55,908 nt of DNA from positions 1 through 55,908 of the forward strand of contig DSCJ01000003.1 of NCBI GenBank assembly GCA_011049175.1, in the 5' to 3' direction. Positions 7,300-18,021 of the stretch are shown piece after piece (the stretch's first letter is position 1; each line of letters starts with the position of its first letter). Under the pieces are notes generated by a model, which saw only the letters and a program-made list of their open reading frames with translations, did not search any database and was not told the DNA's origin. A program made the position numbers and the translations under genes. Source of the DNA: Bacteroidota bacterium (GTDB lineage: Bacteria > Bacteroidota > Bacteroidia > Bacteroidales > VadinHA17).

Positions 7300-10200
7300 T
7301 CATTCGGCAAAATCAGGATCGTAAGCCGCCTTTTGCAGCTTCAGATTGATTTCACGCAGCTTTGCCTCGTTAAGCACTTTTTTGTATTCCAGGGGAAATA
7401 CCTTCACAAAAACGGGCAGGTATTCATCCCAGCGGGTCAGAATCCTTTCGGCCCGGGCACTGTGGGTAACCTGCCAGTGTGTCGAAATGATCGACTGTAA
7501 CTCCTTTACGTCGTCATAATCAGTTATATGCGATAGTTCTACCAGATCGTGGTTACAGAGTTCCCTGAGTTTTTTTTCCTCATCGAGCACATAAGCGATG
7601 CCCCCGCTCATGCCGGCAGCGAAATTTCTGCCGATTTTCCCCAGGATCACCACCCGTCCTCCGGTCATGTATTCACAACCGTGATCGCCTGTACCCTCGG
7701 CCACTGCATAGGCGCCGCTGTTTCGCACACAAAATCTTTCTCCTGCAATCCCGTTCACAAAGAGCCATCCCCGGGTAGCCCCATACAGAATGGTATTGCC
7801 GATAATGATACTGTTTTCCGCACGGAAACGGGCGTTGGCAGGAGGCACCACCACGATCCTGCCCCCGGAAAGACCTTTCCCCAGGTAATCGTTGGCATCC
7901 CCTTCCAGCCTGAAGGTAATGCCCTGAGCCAGGAATGCCCCGAAGCTCTGACCGGCCGAACCATAAAAGTTGCAATGGATGGTATCGTCAGGAAGACCGT
8001 TCAGTCCATGCTGCCGGATGAGAGCCCCCGACAATTTCGCTCCCACGGCCCGGTCGGTATTCCTGATTTTCCTGGCTATCCATATTTTTTCCTTCTTCAC
8101 CAGGGCCTTTTCCGCCGTCCGGATCAGGTCATCGTCCATAATGCCATCGATGGGATGATGTTGTTCCATAACCTTCCGATGGCTCCGGTTTTTTGCTTGT
8201 TTATCATAATGAAGCAAACCGCTCAGGTCCACAAGGCGAACCTTCGGATGGTTCCATCCTTTCCTGACCGTCAGCAGGTCTCTCCTTCCCACCATATCGT
8301 CGAACTGTCTGAAACCCATCGCAGCCAGATGTTCCCGCACATCTTCGGCCAGGAACCGAAAGAAATGGACCACATACTCCGATTTCCCGGTAAATCTTTT
8401 CCGCAGCTCCCTGTTCTGGGTGGCTATCCCTGCCGGGCAGGTATTCTGGTGGCATTTCCGCATCATCACACATCCCAGGGTAATCAGGCATGCTGTTGAC
8501 AGGCCGAATTCCTCGGCACCCAGCAAACCGGCTATGACCAGGTCACGGCCGGTTTTCAGCTGACCGTCTACCTGGATTTTTACCCTTTCGCGTAATCCGT
8601 TCATAACCAGGGTTTGATGGGTTTCTGCAAGCCCCAGTTCCATGGGCAATCCGGCATACCGTACCGAGCTCAGGGGACTGGCGCCGGTTCCGCCTTCTCC
8701 GCCGCTGATCACGATCAGATCAGCATGCGCTTTCGCCACCCCCACTGCCACGGTTCCCACCCCGTTTTCCGACACCAGCTTGACACTGATCCTGGCGGCC
8801 GGATTGGCGCACTTCAGATCGTAAATCAGCTGGGCCAGGTCTTCAATGGAATATATGTCATGGTGCGGGGGAGGCGATATCAGGGTGATTCCCGGCACTG
8901 AACGCCTTATCCGTGCCACATTCCGGTCGACTTTGTGTCCGGGCAACTGCCCGCCTTCACCGGGTTTTGCGCCCTGGGCAATCTTAATCTGGATTTCATC
9001 GGCATGGTTCAGGTAAAAAATATCCACACCGAACCGACCGGAGGCCACCTGTTTGATGGCACTCCGTCTGACTTCTCCGTTCGCCCCCGGCAGATACCGG
9101 TTCGGATCTTCCCCTCCCTCTCCCGAATTGCTGCGCCCTCCGATGGCATTCATGGCAATGGCGAGGGCCTCGTGGGCTTCCCTGCTAATCGACCCGAACG
9201 ACATGGCCCCGGTTACAAATCGCTTCATGATAGATTCTGCGGGCTCCACTTCCCCTACAGGTATTGGATTCTTTCTGTAATCAAGCATTCCCCGAAGAAA
9301 AGCAGGGCGGCATGTTTCGCTGTCAGCCAGCCGGGTGTATTCCCTGAATTTCCCCGGATCATTCTGTGCGGTGGCCGATTGCAGCCAGGCGATGGTTTCC
9401 GGATTCCATGCATGGAATTCACCCCCCCGTCGGTAGGAATATATCCCCCGGGTTGTGAAAACCGGCTGCCAGGAATCATCTGTACAGGCATCCCGGTGAA
9501 AAGCCTCCGCTTCGGCAGCAATTTCCCTCAGGCCGATCCCTCCAATCCTTGAAGGAGTCCCCGTGAAGTATCTCCCGGCAATTTCCTCACTCAGCCCCAC
9601 GGCTTCGAAAAGCTGGGACCCCATATAACTGAGCAGGGTGGAAATCCCCATTTTCGAAAGGATTTTGAGGATGCCTTTATTGACAGCACGTATATAATTT
9701 TCCCGGGCTCTGGAATAAGGCAGGCCGATTTCTCCCTTTTTCACAAGATCACTGAGCACGGCAAAACTGAGGTACGGATTGATCACACTGGCTCCGTAAC
9801 CAATCAGGAGGGCATAATGCATCACTTCCCGTGCCTCGCCCGTTTCCACGATCAACCCCACCTGCATCCGTTTTTTGTGCTCAATAAGGTAATGGTGCAC
9901 GGCAGCCACTGCCAGCAGGGATGGGACCGGTACCTGATCGCGGTTGGTTTTCCTGTCGGAAAGAATAATGAAATTCTTTTGATTGTCCACCGCTTTTTCA
10001 GCCTCAAGGGTAATCCTTTCCAGGGCTTTTTCCAATCCCCTTTGCCCCGAGTTCTTTTCAAAAACCATATCTATGATCGCATGAGAAAAGGATTCATGCC
10101 GCATATCCTTGATCTTACCCAGATCGGTATTGGTTATAACCGGCGAATCAAACCTGATCAGCCGGCAATGCCCCGGGGTTTCCTCCAGCAGGTTTTTCTG

Positions 10201-11844
10201 CACCGAACCGATATAACTGGTAAGCGACATGACCAGTTCTTCCCGGATGGGGTCGATGGGAGGGTTGGTTACCTGTGCAAAAACCTGCCTGAAGTAATTG
10301 AACAAACGCTGGGGTTTATCGGAAAGGACTGCCAGGGGGGTATCGTTCCCCATGGAGCTGACCGGCTCTTTGCCTTCCAGAGCCATGGGGATCATTACGT
10401 ACCGCAGGTCTTCTTTCGAATAGCCGAATGCCTTCAGCAGGAAGGGATATTCTTCTCCCAGACCGGAAGAAACCCTTTGCTGAACCTCGATATTCTCCAG
10501 AGCCAGCCTGTTTTCCTTAAGCCAGTTGACATAGGGATTCCGTCGGGCCAGCTGCATTTTTACTTCTTCGTCGGGAATGATGATTCCCAGGCGCGTATCA
10601 ACCAGCAGGATTTTACCCGGATGCAGCCTTCCCCTGGCCACAATCCGGCCACCATCGAATTCCTGCACACCGGTTTCCGACCCCATCACAATCAGGTCGT
10701 CTTCCGTTACCAGGTAGCGGGCCGGACGCAGTCCGTTCCGGTCGAGGGTACCACCCACGTAACGACCGTCGGAAAACAACAGGGCAGCCGGGCCGTCCCA
10801 TGGTTCCATAAAAGTGGAATGGTATTCATAATACGCTTTCAGGCTTGGAGGAATTGGATTTTTGTCGTTAAACGATTCCGGCACCAGCATGGTCAGGGCA
10901 TGCGGAAGCGTGCGACCCGTCATGGTCAGAAATTCCAGTACATTGTCGAGTGAGGCCGAATCGCTTTTTCCCGGTTCGATCACCGGAAAAAGCTTCTCCA
11001 GATCGTCACCGAACAGCTCCGATTTCAGCAGGGCCTCCCGGGCGTGCATCCACAGGCGGTTACCCCTGATAGTATTGATCTCCCCGTTGTGCGCCAGCAT
11101 TCTGAACGGCTGGGCCAGGTCCCAGCTGGGAAATGTATTGGTGCTGAACCGGGAATGAACCAGGGCAATGGCACTTTCCATCGAGGGATTAGACAGATCG
11201 GGATAGTAGGCCTGAAGCTGTTCGGGAGTGAACATGCCCTTATAGATCATCACCCTGGTTGACAGGCTGCAGATATAGAAAACCTCCTTTCCGGACAAGG
11301 AAGATTCCCTCACTTTTTTTTCCATGCGTTTCCTGAACACATAGAGCTTACGCTCCAGTTCATCCTGTTCCATGTCGGCCCGGAGAAAAACCTGCCGGAT
11401 GGCCGGTTCCGATCTTCTGGCGATTTCCCCCAGGGAACGGTTGTCCACCGGCACATCGCGTAAAAACATCCATCCCAGGCCTTCTTCCTCTGCCGTTTCC
11501 TTCATCAGTTTGAGTATCCGGTTCTGTTCCTCTTTCCGCACAGGCAGAAAAACCAGGCCGGTACCGTAGGTGCCCGGTTCCGTAACGGGAAAATTTTCTG
11601 CCAGGAAAAACGAATGGGGAATCTGTATGAGGATACCTGCTCCGTCGCCTGTTTTGTTGTCGGCCGATTCGGCACCCCGGTGCCGCATATTGACCAGCAC
11701 TTCCAGGCCCCGGGCAATGATCTCATGCGATGGTTTCCCCCTGATGTGGGCCACGAAGCCAATCCCGCAACTGTCGTGTTCCCTGTCAGGATGATATAAA
11801 CCTGTTTTCTCCGGTCTGTTGATAAAATATTCTTTATGCTTCAT
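7300..11844 (-). CDS. gltB: Glutamate synthase, large subunit
   Basis: This 1514-residue enzyme converts glutamine and 2-oxoglutarate into two glutamates. The order is a short propeptide, then a class II glutamine amidotransferase domain whose nucleophile is Cys26 (DSCGIGF, exposed by cleavage), a central domain, the FMN/2-oxoglutarate synthase domain (GEGGEDPNRY, then KPGEGGQLPG), the 3Fe-4S ligands in CVMMRKCHQNTCPAG, and the C-terminal GXGXG beta-helix. Length is normal for bacterial GltB. It starts only 23 bases after leuB stops, with no terminator or clear promoter between, so it appears to belong to the branched-chain amino acid operon. Glutamate is the amino donor for the last step of that pathway. 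Confidence 0.98.
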   Translation of the reverse strand: MKHKEYFINRPEKTGLYHPDREHDSCGIGFVAHIRGKPSHEIIARGLEVLVNMRHRGAESADNKTGDGAGILIQIPHSFFLAENFPVTEPGTYGTGLVFLPVRKEEQNRILKLMKETAEEEGLGWMFLRDVPVDNRSLGEIARRSEPAIRQVFLRADMEQDELERKLYVFRKRMEKKVRESSLSGKEVFYICSLSTRVMIYKGMFTPEQLQAYYPDLSNPSMESAIALVHSRFSTNTFPSWDLAQPFRMLAHNGEINTIRGNRLWMHAREALLKSELFGDDLEKLFPVIEPGKSDSASLDNVLEFLTMTGRTLPHALTMLVPESFNDKNPIPPSLKAYYEYHSTFMEPWDGPAALLFSDGRYVGGTLDRNGLRPARYLVTEDDLIVMGSETGVQEFDGGRIVARGRLHPGKILLVDTRLGIIIPDEEVKMQLARRNPYVNWLKENRLALENIEVQQRVSSGLGEEYPFLLKAFGYSKEDLRYVMIPMALEGKEPVSSMGNDTPLAVLSDKPQRLFNYFRQVFAQVTNPPIDPIREELVMSLTSYIGSVQKNLLEETPGHCRLIRFDSPVITNTDLGKIKDMRHESFSHAIIDMVFEKNSGQRGLEKALERITLEAEKAVDNQKNFIILSDRKTNRDQVPVPSLLAVAAVHHYLIEHKKRMQVGLIVETGEAREVMHYALLIGYGASVINPYLSFAVLSDLVKKGEIGLPYSRARENYIRAVNKGILKILSKMGISTLLSYMGSQLFEAVGLSEEIAGRYFTGTPSRIGGIGLREIAAEAEAFHRDACTDDSWQPVFTTRGIYSYRRGGEFHAWNPETIAWLQSATAQNDPGKFREYTRLADSETCRPAFLRGMLDYRKNPIPVGEVEPAESIMKRFVTGAMSFGSISREAHEALAIAMNAIGGRSNSGEGGEDPNRYLPGANGEVRRSAIKQVASGRFGVDIFYLNHADEIQIKIAQGAKPGEGGQLPGHKVDRNVARIRRSVPGITLISPPPHHDIYSIEDLAQLIYDLKCANPAARISVKLVSENGVGTVAVGVAKAHADLIVISGGEGGTGASPLSSVRYAGLPMELGLAETHQTLVMNGLRERVKIQVDGQLKTGRDLVIAGLLGAEEFGLSTACLITLGCVMMRKCHQNTCPAGIATQNRELRKRFTGKSEYVVHFFRFLAEDVREHLAAMGFRQFDDMVGRRDLLTVRKGWNHPKVRLVDLSGLLHYDKQAKNRSHRKVMEQHHPIDGIMDDDLIRTAEKALVKKEKIWIARKIRNTDRAVGAKLSGALIRQHGLNGLPDDTIHCNFYGSAGQSFGAFLAQGITFRLEGDANDYLGKGLSGGRIVVVPPANARFRAENSIIIGNTILYGATRGWLFVNGIAGERFCVRNSGAYAVAEGTGDHGCEYMTGGRVVILGKIGRNFAAGMSGGIAYVLDEEKKLRELCNHDLVELSHITDYDDVKELQSIISTHWQVTHSARAERILTRWDEYLPVFVKVFPLEYKKVLNEAKLREINLKLQKAAYDPDFAE

Positions 11845-11867
11845 TGTAAAATCCTTCTTTTTTCCTT

Positions 11868-12935
11868 TCAGGCATTATCAATGTATCCTGCAATCCATTC
11901 TCCGACATCCCGGGTAGAACATGTTTTCCCCCGGGCAATATCGGGGGTGCCAACCCGTTCATTCACCGAAGCTTCCACTGCTGCCCGGATCAAACCGGCT
12001 TCATCCTTCATTTGAAAACCGTATTCGAACATCATGGCCACTGAGAGGATCATAGCCAGCGGGTTGGCAATATTTTTACCGGCTGCCTGCGGATAGGACC
12101 CGTGAATGGGCTCGAAAACAGAGGTATGCAACCCGATGGATGCGGAAGGCAGCAGCCCCAGCGAACCGGCAATTACACTGGCTTCATCGGTAAGGATATC
12201 CCCGAACATATTTTCCGTAACCAGCACATCAAACCGTGACGGATTCAGGATGATCTGCATGGCTGCATTGTCAACAAACAGGTAATCGGTATCCACCCCG
12301 GGGTACCGTTTACTCACTTCCATGGTAACTTCCCTCCAGAGCCGGGATGTAGCCAGCACATTGGCTTTGTCGACCAGGGTTAACCGGTGTTTTCTTTCCA
12401 TGGCAAAACCGAAAGCCAGATCCACGATCCGTTCGATCTCTTCACGCGTGTACAAACAGGTATCAAAGGCCGTGCCCCCGTCTTCCGACCTTCCGCTGGG
12501 CTGCCCGAAATAGATCCCTCCGATCAGTTCCCTCACCACCAGAAAATCGACCTGCTTCAACAAATGGTTTTTCAGAGGCGACTGATCCATCAATGATGCG
12601 AAGGTGAACACCGGCCGGAGGTTTGCAAACAATCCCAGCTTCTTCCTCATGGCCAGCAGGCCCTGCTCGGGCCGTACCTCTGCCCGGGGGTTGCTGTCGT
12701 AGCGCGGATGCCCGATAGCTCCGAAAAGCACAGCATCGGCGTTCATACAAAGCCGATGTGTTTCATCGGGGTAGGGATTACCGGTTTTGTCGATGGCAGC
12801 AGCGCCCACCAGCCCGCCGGCAAATTCCACCTTATGACCATACCTGCGGGCCACAACGCGGGTCACACGTACCGCTTCTTCCATAACTTCCGGCCCGATT
12901 CCGTCGCCGGGCAGCAATGCAATGTTCATTTCCAT
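11868..12935 (-). CDS. leuB: 3-isopropylmalate dehydrogenase
   Basis: This 355-residue NAD-dependent beta-decarboxylating dehydrogenase carries out the third leucine step. Visible family motifs are [11 protein letters not shown] at the N-terminus, [13 protein letters not shown] in the substrate region, VDKANVL (catalytic Lys), [10 protein letters not shown] (metal-binding Asp) and EPIHGSYP. Its start codon follows directly on the stop of the upstream synthase gene (12936), so the two are tightly coupled. Confidence 0.97.
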   Translation of the reverse strand: MEMNIALLPGDGIGPEVMEEAVRVTRVVARRYGHKVEFAGGLVGAAAIDKTGNPYPDETHRLCMNADAVLFGAIGHPRYDSNPRAEVRPEQGLLAMRKKLGLFANLRPVFTFASLMDQSPLKNHLLKQVDFLVVRELIGGIYFGQPSGRSEDGGTAFDTCLYTREEIERIVDLAFGFAMERKHRLTLVDKANVLATSRLWREVTMEVSKRYPGVDTDYLFVDNAAMQIILNPSRFDVLVTENMFGDILTDEASVIAGSLGLLPSASIGLHTSVFEPIHGSYPQAAGKNIANPLAMILSVAMMFEYGFQMKDEAGLIRAAVEASVNERVGTPDIARGKTCSTRDVGEWIAGYIDNA

Positions 12936-14465
12936 TTACTTATCATTCAGTTTTTCCATCAGATTAAGTGCTTTCACTGTAGCCTGAATGGCTGCCTCGG
13001 TCTGATCCGAGTCCACTGCCCGGGTTTTGAATTCCCTTCCCCTGTATGCCCATGTAATGATGGTTTCCACCAAAGCGTCGGGTTTCCCCCCCGGAGGAAT
13101 GGTCACTACATAATCCAGCAGCCGGGGATGGTCCCTGCCAAGCTTTTCATATATCTTCCAGAGAGCATTCATAAAAGCATCGTATTGCCCGTCGCCTGTG
13201 GCGTTTTCTTCATATTCCGATCCGTTCACAGAAAGGGAGATATTGGCCGAAGGCCGTAATCCCCGCGAAAGCGAGAGCACATAATGCCGGATACTGACCG
13301 GCGGATCGGCTTCTCCGTTGCCCATCACATCGGCCAGGATATAAGGAAGGTCCCCGGTGGTAACATATTGTTTCTTGTCGCCCAGTTCAATAACCCGGCG
13401 GGTAAGTTTTTTCAGGGTTTCCTCGTCGGGATCAAGTCCGAGCTCTTCCAGGTTCTTCCGGATACTGGCCTTCCCCGAAGTTTTTCCAAGGGCATACTTT
13501 CTGATCCTTCCGAAACGTTCGGGCAACAGATCATTATAATACAGGTTGTTTTTGGCATCCCCGTCGGCATGTACCCCGCAGGTCTGGGTAAACACATTTT
13601 CTCCTATCAGTGGCTGATTGGGAGGAATGCGAATGCCGGAAAACGATTCCACTATCCGGCTGAGCGGGGTCAGTACCGATTCGTTCACCGGAACTTCCTG
13701 TTTCAACTGATCTTTCATGATCCCGATCACACTCGACAGGCAGGCATTACCGGCTCTCTCTCCCAGTCCGTTCACGGTAGTATGTATCCCCCGCATTCCG
13801 TGCTTCAGGGCCGCATATACATTGGCTACAGCCAGATCATAATCATTGTGTGCATGAAAATCGAAATGAACCTCCGGGTAGCGTTCCGTCATATTTTGGC
13901 AAAACATACCTGTCTGATCGGGATTCAGTATGCCCAGCGTATCGGGAAGCATGATACGCCGGATATCTTCATTCACCAGGTGATCGGTAAGGTAATACAC
14001 ATATTCAGGCGAGTGGATCATCCCGTTCGACCAGTCTTCCAGGTATATGTTCACGGTGATTCCGGCCTGACGGGCAAGTTTGATCGACAGGCGAATATCT
14101 TCGAGATGCTGTTCGGGTGTTTTGCCCAGTTGCTGCCGTACATGCCTGAAAGATCCCTTGCATAGCAGGTTGAGTACGTTAACTCCTGCCTTCCTGGCCC
14201 AATCGACGGAAATATTCCCATCGATAAAACCCAGCACTTCCACCCGATTGATCCGGTCTTCTTTCCTGGCCCATTCCGCGATCAGCCTGACTCCCTCCCA
14301 TTCACCGCTGCTCACACGCGCGGATCCCACTTCCACACGGTGCACCCCCAGTTCATCCAGAAGAATCCGTGCCACCTGCAATTTTTCCCTTGGATGAAAA
14401 GACACCCCCGAGGTCTGTTCCCCGTCACGCAGGGTGGTATCCATGATCTCAACCATGCTATACAT
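12936..14465 (-). CDS. Second 2-isopropylmalate / (R)-citramalate synthase family enzyme
   Basis: This 509-residue member of the DRE-TIM metallolyase family has [13 protein letters not shown] (metal and acetyl-CoA site), HAHNDYDLAVAN (metal-binding HxH) and VNGLGERAGN, followed by a LeuA-type allosteric domain (about residues 390-505). It condenses acetyl-CoA with a 2-oxoacid. It differs strongly from the other copy at 16490: the substrate-pocket region is GSARVSSGEW, where leuA has [10 protein letters not shown]. Two synthases in one operon suggest a division of labour, with this one perhaps using pyruvate (citramalate route to isoleucine), but sequence alone does not settle it. The start is ATG 14465, two bases after the leuD stop; ATG 14456 is an alternative. 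Confidence 0.85.
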   Translation of the reverse strand: MYSMVEIMDTTLRDGEQTSGVSFHPREKLQVARILLDELGVHRVEVGSARVSSGEWEGVRLIAEWARKEDRINRVEVLGFIDGNISVDWARKAGVNVLNLLCKGSFRHVRQQLGKTPEQHLEDIRLSIKLARQAGITVNIYLEDWSNGMIHSPEYVYYLTDHLVNEDIRRIMLPDTLGILNPDQTGMFCQNMTERYPEVHFDFHAHNDYDLAVANVYAALKHGMRGIHTTVNGLGERAGNACLSSVIGIMKDQLKQEVPVNESVLTPLSRIVESFSGIRIPPNQPLIGENVFTQTCGVHADGDAKNNLYYNDLLPERFGRIRKYALGKTSGKASIRKNLEELGLDPDEETLKKLTRRVIELGDKKQYVTTGDLPYILADVMGNGEADPPVSIRHYVLSLSRGLRPSANISLSVNGSEYEENATGDGQYDAFMNALWKIYEKLGRDHPRLLDYVVTIPPGGKPDALVETIITWAYRGREFKTRAVDSDQTEAAIQATVKALNLMEKLNDK

Positions 14466-14467
14466 AT

Positions 14468-15064
14468 TTAGGTGTTGGAATTTTCTTCATACTTCCGGAT
14501 CTCATTCTGCAATCCCAGCAAATAATCCACATCATCCCATCCGTTGAGCAGGCATTGTTTTCTGAAGGGATTGATCTCGAACCAGTAGATATCTTCTCCC
14601 AGCATCACCTTTTGTTTTTCGAGGTCGATGGTAATCCGGACCTTCGGATCCCTGTCAATAGCCAGGAATATCACATTCAGGTACTGCTCGCTTACCTGAA
14701 CGGGCAGCAGGCCGTTATTCAGGGCGTTGTTCCGGAAGATATCGGCAAAAAAGCTGGAAATAACCGCTCTGAAACCATAATCGACCAGGGCCCAGGCAGC
14801 ATGTTCCCGGCTTGATCCCGACCCGAAGTTACGTCCGGCCACCAGGATTCTGCCCGCGTATTCGGGCCGGTTAAGGGGAAAATCAGGCAGAGGGTTTCCC
14901 GCACTGTCAAAACGCAGGTCTCTGAAGAGATATTCACCAAAGCCTTCCCGGGTTACTGCTTTCAGAAATCTTGCCGGAAGGATCTGATCGGTATCCACAT
15001 TCTCTGCGGGTAGGGGAACGGCAGAAGAAACCAGACGGGTAAATTTTTCAATTGGCATGTTCAA
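14468..15064 (-). CDS. leuD: 3-isopropylmalate dehydratase, small subunit
   Basis: This 198-residue swivel-domain subunit pairs with LeuC to isomerise 2-isopropylmalate to 3-isopropylmalate (and citramalate to 3-methylmalate in the citramalate route). ENVDTDQILPARF near the start and AGRNFGSGSSREHA, which holds the substrate-binding Ser/Arg, identify it. Length is normal. It is 13 bases from leuC and two bases from the following synthase gene. Confidence 0.97.
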   Translation of the reverse strand: MNMPIEKFTRLVSSAVPLPAENVDTDQILPARFLKAVTREGFGEYLFRDLRFDSAGNPLPDFPLNRPEYAGRILVAGRNFGSGSSREHAAWALVDYGFRAVISSFFADIFRNNALNNGLLPVQVSEQYLNVIFLAIDRDPKVRITIDLEKQKVMLGEDIYWFEINPFRKQCLLNGWDDVDYLLGLQNEIRKYEENSNT

Positions 15065-15077
15065 CCGGTTTGAATCG

Positions 15078-16493
15078 TTACATAAGCTCTCTGGGATCGG
15101 TAATCACTCCGGTCACGGCCGAAGCGGCAGCTGTCAGTGGGCTGGCCAGCAGGGTTCGTGAACCCGGCCCCTGACGGCCCCGGAAGTTCCTGTTTGAAGT
15201 GGAAAGACAGTATTTCCCGGGTGGAACTTTGTCGTCGTTCATGGCCAGGCAGGCCGAACATCCCGGTTGCCTGAGTTCGAATCCGGCTTCTTTCAGGATC
15301 CGGTCTATCCCTTCTTTCCGGGCCTGTTTTTCAACCTGCTGTGAACCGGGAACGATCCATGCGGTTACTCCGGGGGCTTTTTTTCTTCCTTTCACAAGGG
15401 AAGCAAAAGCTCTGAGGTCGCTTATCCGTCCGTTTGTACAGCTTCCCACAAACACGTAATCAATTTTTCTCCCCAGCACCGGCTGTCCCGGCTCAAATCC
15501 CATGTATTGCAGGGCATGTTTGAAACCGTTCAGATGGTTTCCAGGGACGGTATCGGGAGTAGGAATCCGGCCGGTGAGCTTTATCCCCATACCGGGATTG
15601 GTGCCGTATGTGATCATAGGATCCAGGGCGGATATGTCGAAACGGTATTCCCTGTTGAATTTTGCCCCCGGATCGGTGAACAATTTTTTCCAGCCTGTAA
15701 GGCGGTCATTCCAGTCTTCTTCCGAAGGAGAGAATTCCCTCCCTTTCAGGTATTCGAAAGTAACCTCATCGGGTGCGATCAGTCCTCCCCGGGCCCCCAT
15801 TTCAATGCTCATATTGCACAGGGTCATCCGTTCTTCCATAGTAAGTGTCAGGACTGTTTCTCCGGCATATTCAATAAAATGTTGTGTTGCCCCCGATGCG
15901 GACAGGACAGACAGTAGATATAAGGCAATGTCTTTGGCCGTTACACCAATGCCGGGTTTACCTTCCAGGTTGATGCGCATTTTTTCCGGCCGGTTCTGAA
16001 GAAGGCACTGGGTAGCCAGCACCGTTTCCACTTCAGTGGTACCTATTCCAAAGGCCACCGTTCCGAAAGCCCCGTGGGTGGAGGTATGGCTGTCGCCGCA
16101 AACAACAGTCATTCCCGGCTGTGTAAGTCCGAGTTCAGGGCCCATGACATGGACCACCCCCTGAAACGGATGTCCCGGCCCGAAGAACCTGATACCGTGT
16201 TCCCGTGTATTCCGTGTTAACTGATCCACCTGTTTCCGTGAAAGCGGGTCGGTCATGGGTTGCTCCTGATTGACAGTAGGTACATTATGGTCGGCAGTAG
16301 CCACCGTTTTGCATGGGCGGAATACTTTCAATCCTCTTTCCGCGAGGCCGGCAAAGGCCTGCGGGCTGGTCACCTCATGCACCAGGTGCAGATCGATATA
16401 CAGCACATCGGGGCCCTGTTCTATCCGGCGTACCACGTGGCTATCCCATATTTTATCAAACAGGGTTTTCGGCTCTTTCATAACTGCAGTCAT
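15078..16493 (-). CDS. leuC: 3-isopropylmalate dehydratase, large subunit
   Basis: This 471-residue aconitase-family protein carries the 4Fe-4S cluster, with cysteines in [10 protein letters not shown] and in [24 protein letters not shown] and [11 protein letters not shown] are further family signatures. It forms a heterodimer with LeuD encoded just downstream. Its ATG overlaps the leuA stop by four bases (ATGA), indicating translational coupling. Confidence 0.98.
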   Translation of the reverse strand: MTAVMKEPKTLFDKIWDSHVVRRIEQGPDVLYIDLHLVHEVTSPQAFAGLAERGLKVFRPCKTVATADHNVPTVNQEQPMTDPLSRKQVDQLTRNTREHGIRFFGPGHPFQGVVHVMGPELGLTQPGMTVVCGDSHTSTHGAFGTVAFGIGTTEVETVLATQCLLQNRPEKMRINLEGKPGIGVTAKDIALYLLSVLSASGATQHFIEYAGETVLTLTMEERMTLCNMSIEMGARGGLIAPDEVTFEYLKGREFSPSEEDWNDRLTGWKKLFTDPGAKFNREYRFDISALDPMITYGTNPGMGIKLTGRIPTPDTVPGNHLNGFKHALQYMGFEPGQPVLGRKIDYVFVGSCTNGRISDLRAFASLVKGRKKAPGVTAWIVPGSQQVEKQARKEGIDRILKEAGFELRQPGCSACLAMNDDKVPPGKYCLSTSNRNFRGRQGPGSRTLLASPLTAAASAVTGVITDPRELM

Positions 16494-18007
16494 TGTTTTA
16501 CAGGTCGTTCTATTTTCGAAACGGCATCCAGGAAAGCTTCCACCGAGGCGGTGATGATGTCGGTGCTGGCTGAAAAGCCATAATACAGCCTTCCCCGGTT
16601 CTCCACCTGCACATGAACTTTTCCAATATCATCACTGCCCCGGGTAATGGCCTGCACCAGGAACTCTTCCAGCTGTACCTTCCGGGAAAGGATCTTTTTT
16701 ACCGCTGAAAAAGCCGCATCTATAGGTCCGTTTCCTGAAGCGGATTCCGTAATTTTTCCGTTTTCCGTACTGACCGTAACGGTAGCCGTGGGCTTTACCG
16801 ATCTTCCGCAAAGAACCTGCAGCCCGGTCAGTTCAAACCCCCTGGTTTTTTCCCGAGAAGTTCCCACAATCACTTCCAGGTCTTCGTCCTTCAGCTCCTT
16901 CTTCCGGTCGGCCAGCTCGAGAAACTTTGCATACACACTGTCCAGTTCGTTTTTTTCCAGGCGGTACCCCATGGATTCCAGCCGGTGCTTTAATGCGGCC
17001 CTGCCGCTTCTGGCTGTCAGAATTATCGACGATTGCCGTACCCCCACATCTTTGGGATCCATGATCTCATAATTCAACCGGTTTTTCAGCACACCGTCCT
17101 GATGGATCCCCGAGGAGTGGGCAAAGGCATTCCTTCCCACCACGGCCTTGTTGGGTTGTACCGGCATGTTCATCAGCGACGACACCAGCCGGCTGGTAGG
17201 AAATATTTTTTTCGACCGGATGCCGCAGTTCAGGGAAAGGTCTTTGCTTCGGCTTTTCAGGATCATGGCCATCTCTTCGAGGGAGGTGTTACCGGCCCTT
17301 TCACCTACTCCGTTGACCGTTACCTCTACCTGACGTGCTCCGTTGACCACTCCGGCCAACGTATTGGCCGTGGCCATTCCCAGGTCGTTATGACAGTGAG
17401 TGGAGATCACTGCCCGGTGAATTCCCTTCACATTTTCCTTCAGGTACCGGATCTTTTCCCCGTACTCCCCGGGCAGGCAGTAGCCGGTGGTATCGGGTAT
17501 ATTCACCACGGTAGCTCCCGCCCTGATCGCTTCTTCCACCACCCGGGCCAGGTATTCATTATCGGTACGTCCGGCGTCTTCTGCGTAGAACTCCACATCT
17601 TCCACAAATTTTTTTGCGTATTTCACCGCTTCGCGGGTTCGTTCAATGATCTTCCCGCGGGTTGAATTCAGTTTGTATTCAATATGAAAGAAGGAAGTTC
17701 CAATGCCTGTATGAATCCGGGGCCTGCGGGCATGCTGCAACGCCCGGGCCGCCACCTCGATGTCCTTTTCTACCGCCCGGGTCAGGGCACAGACCACCGG
17801 TTCCGATACGGCTTTCGAAATTTCCTGTACCGACCGGAAATCGCCAGGGCTGGAAACCGGGAATCCCGCCTCGATCACATCCACCCCCAGGGCTTCAAGC
17901 GTCCTGGCCACTTCGATCTTTTCAATGGTGTTCAGCTGGCAACCGGGCACCTGTTCCCCATCGCGCAGGGTGGTATCAAAAAAATACACTCTATTATCAT
18001 TATTCAT
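16490..18007 (-). CDS. leuA: 2-isopropylmalate synthase
   Basis: This 505-residue enzyme commits carbon to leucine by joining acetyl-CoA and 2-oxoisovalerate. [14 protein letters not shown], the metal-binding HCHNDLGMA and [10 protein letters not shown] mark the catalytic barrel; a C-terminal LeuA dimerisation/allosteric domain (about residues 370-500) is where leucine binds in this family. I use ATG 18007 because it gives the canonical [19 protein letters not shown] opening and leaves a 14-base gap to ilvC. A GTG at 18061 would overlap ilvC by 40 bases and add a non-conserved leader. Confidence 0.96.
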   Translation of the reverse strand: MNNDNRVYFFDTTLRDGEQVPGCQLNTIEKIEVARTLEALGVDVIEAGFPVSSPGDFRSVQEISKAVSEPVVCALTRAVEKDIEVAARALQHARRPRIHTGIGTSFFHIEYKLNSTRGKIIERTREAVKYAKKFVEDVEFYAEDAGRTDNEYLARVVEEAIRAGATVVNIPDTTGYCLPGEYGEKIRYLKENVKGIHRAVISTHCHNDLGMATANTLAGVVNGARQVEVTVNGVGERAGNTSLEEMAMILKSRSKDLSLNCGIRSKKIFPTSRLVSSLMNMPVQPNKAVVGRNAFAHSSGIHQDGVLKNRLNYEIMDPKDVGVRQSSIILTARSGRAALKHRLESMGYRLEKNELDSVYAKFLELADRKKELKDEDLEVIVGTSREKTRGFELTGLQVLCGRSVKPTATVTVSTENGKITESASGNGPIDAAFSAVKKILSRKVQLEEFLVQAITRGSDDIGKVHVQVENRGRLYYGFSASTDIITASVEAFLDAVSKIERPVKQ

Positions 18008-18021
18008 TTCCCCGCACGGTT

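Noticed and set aside
9817-10953. 378-codon open frame on the plus strand inside gltB
   Set aside because: It is opposite a highly conserved gltB region, has no family motifs, and arises from codon bias on the antisense strand.
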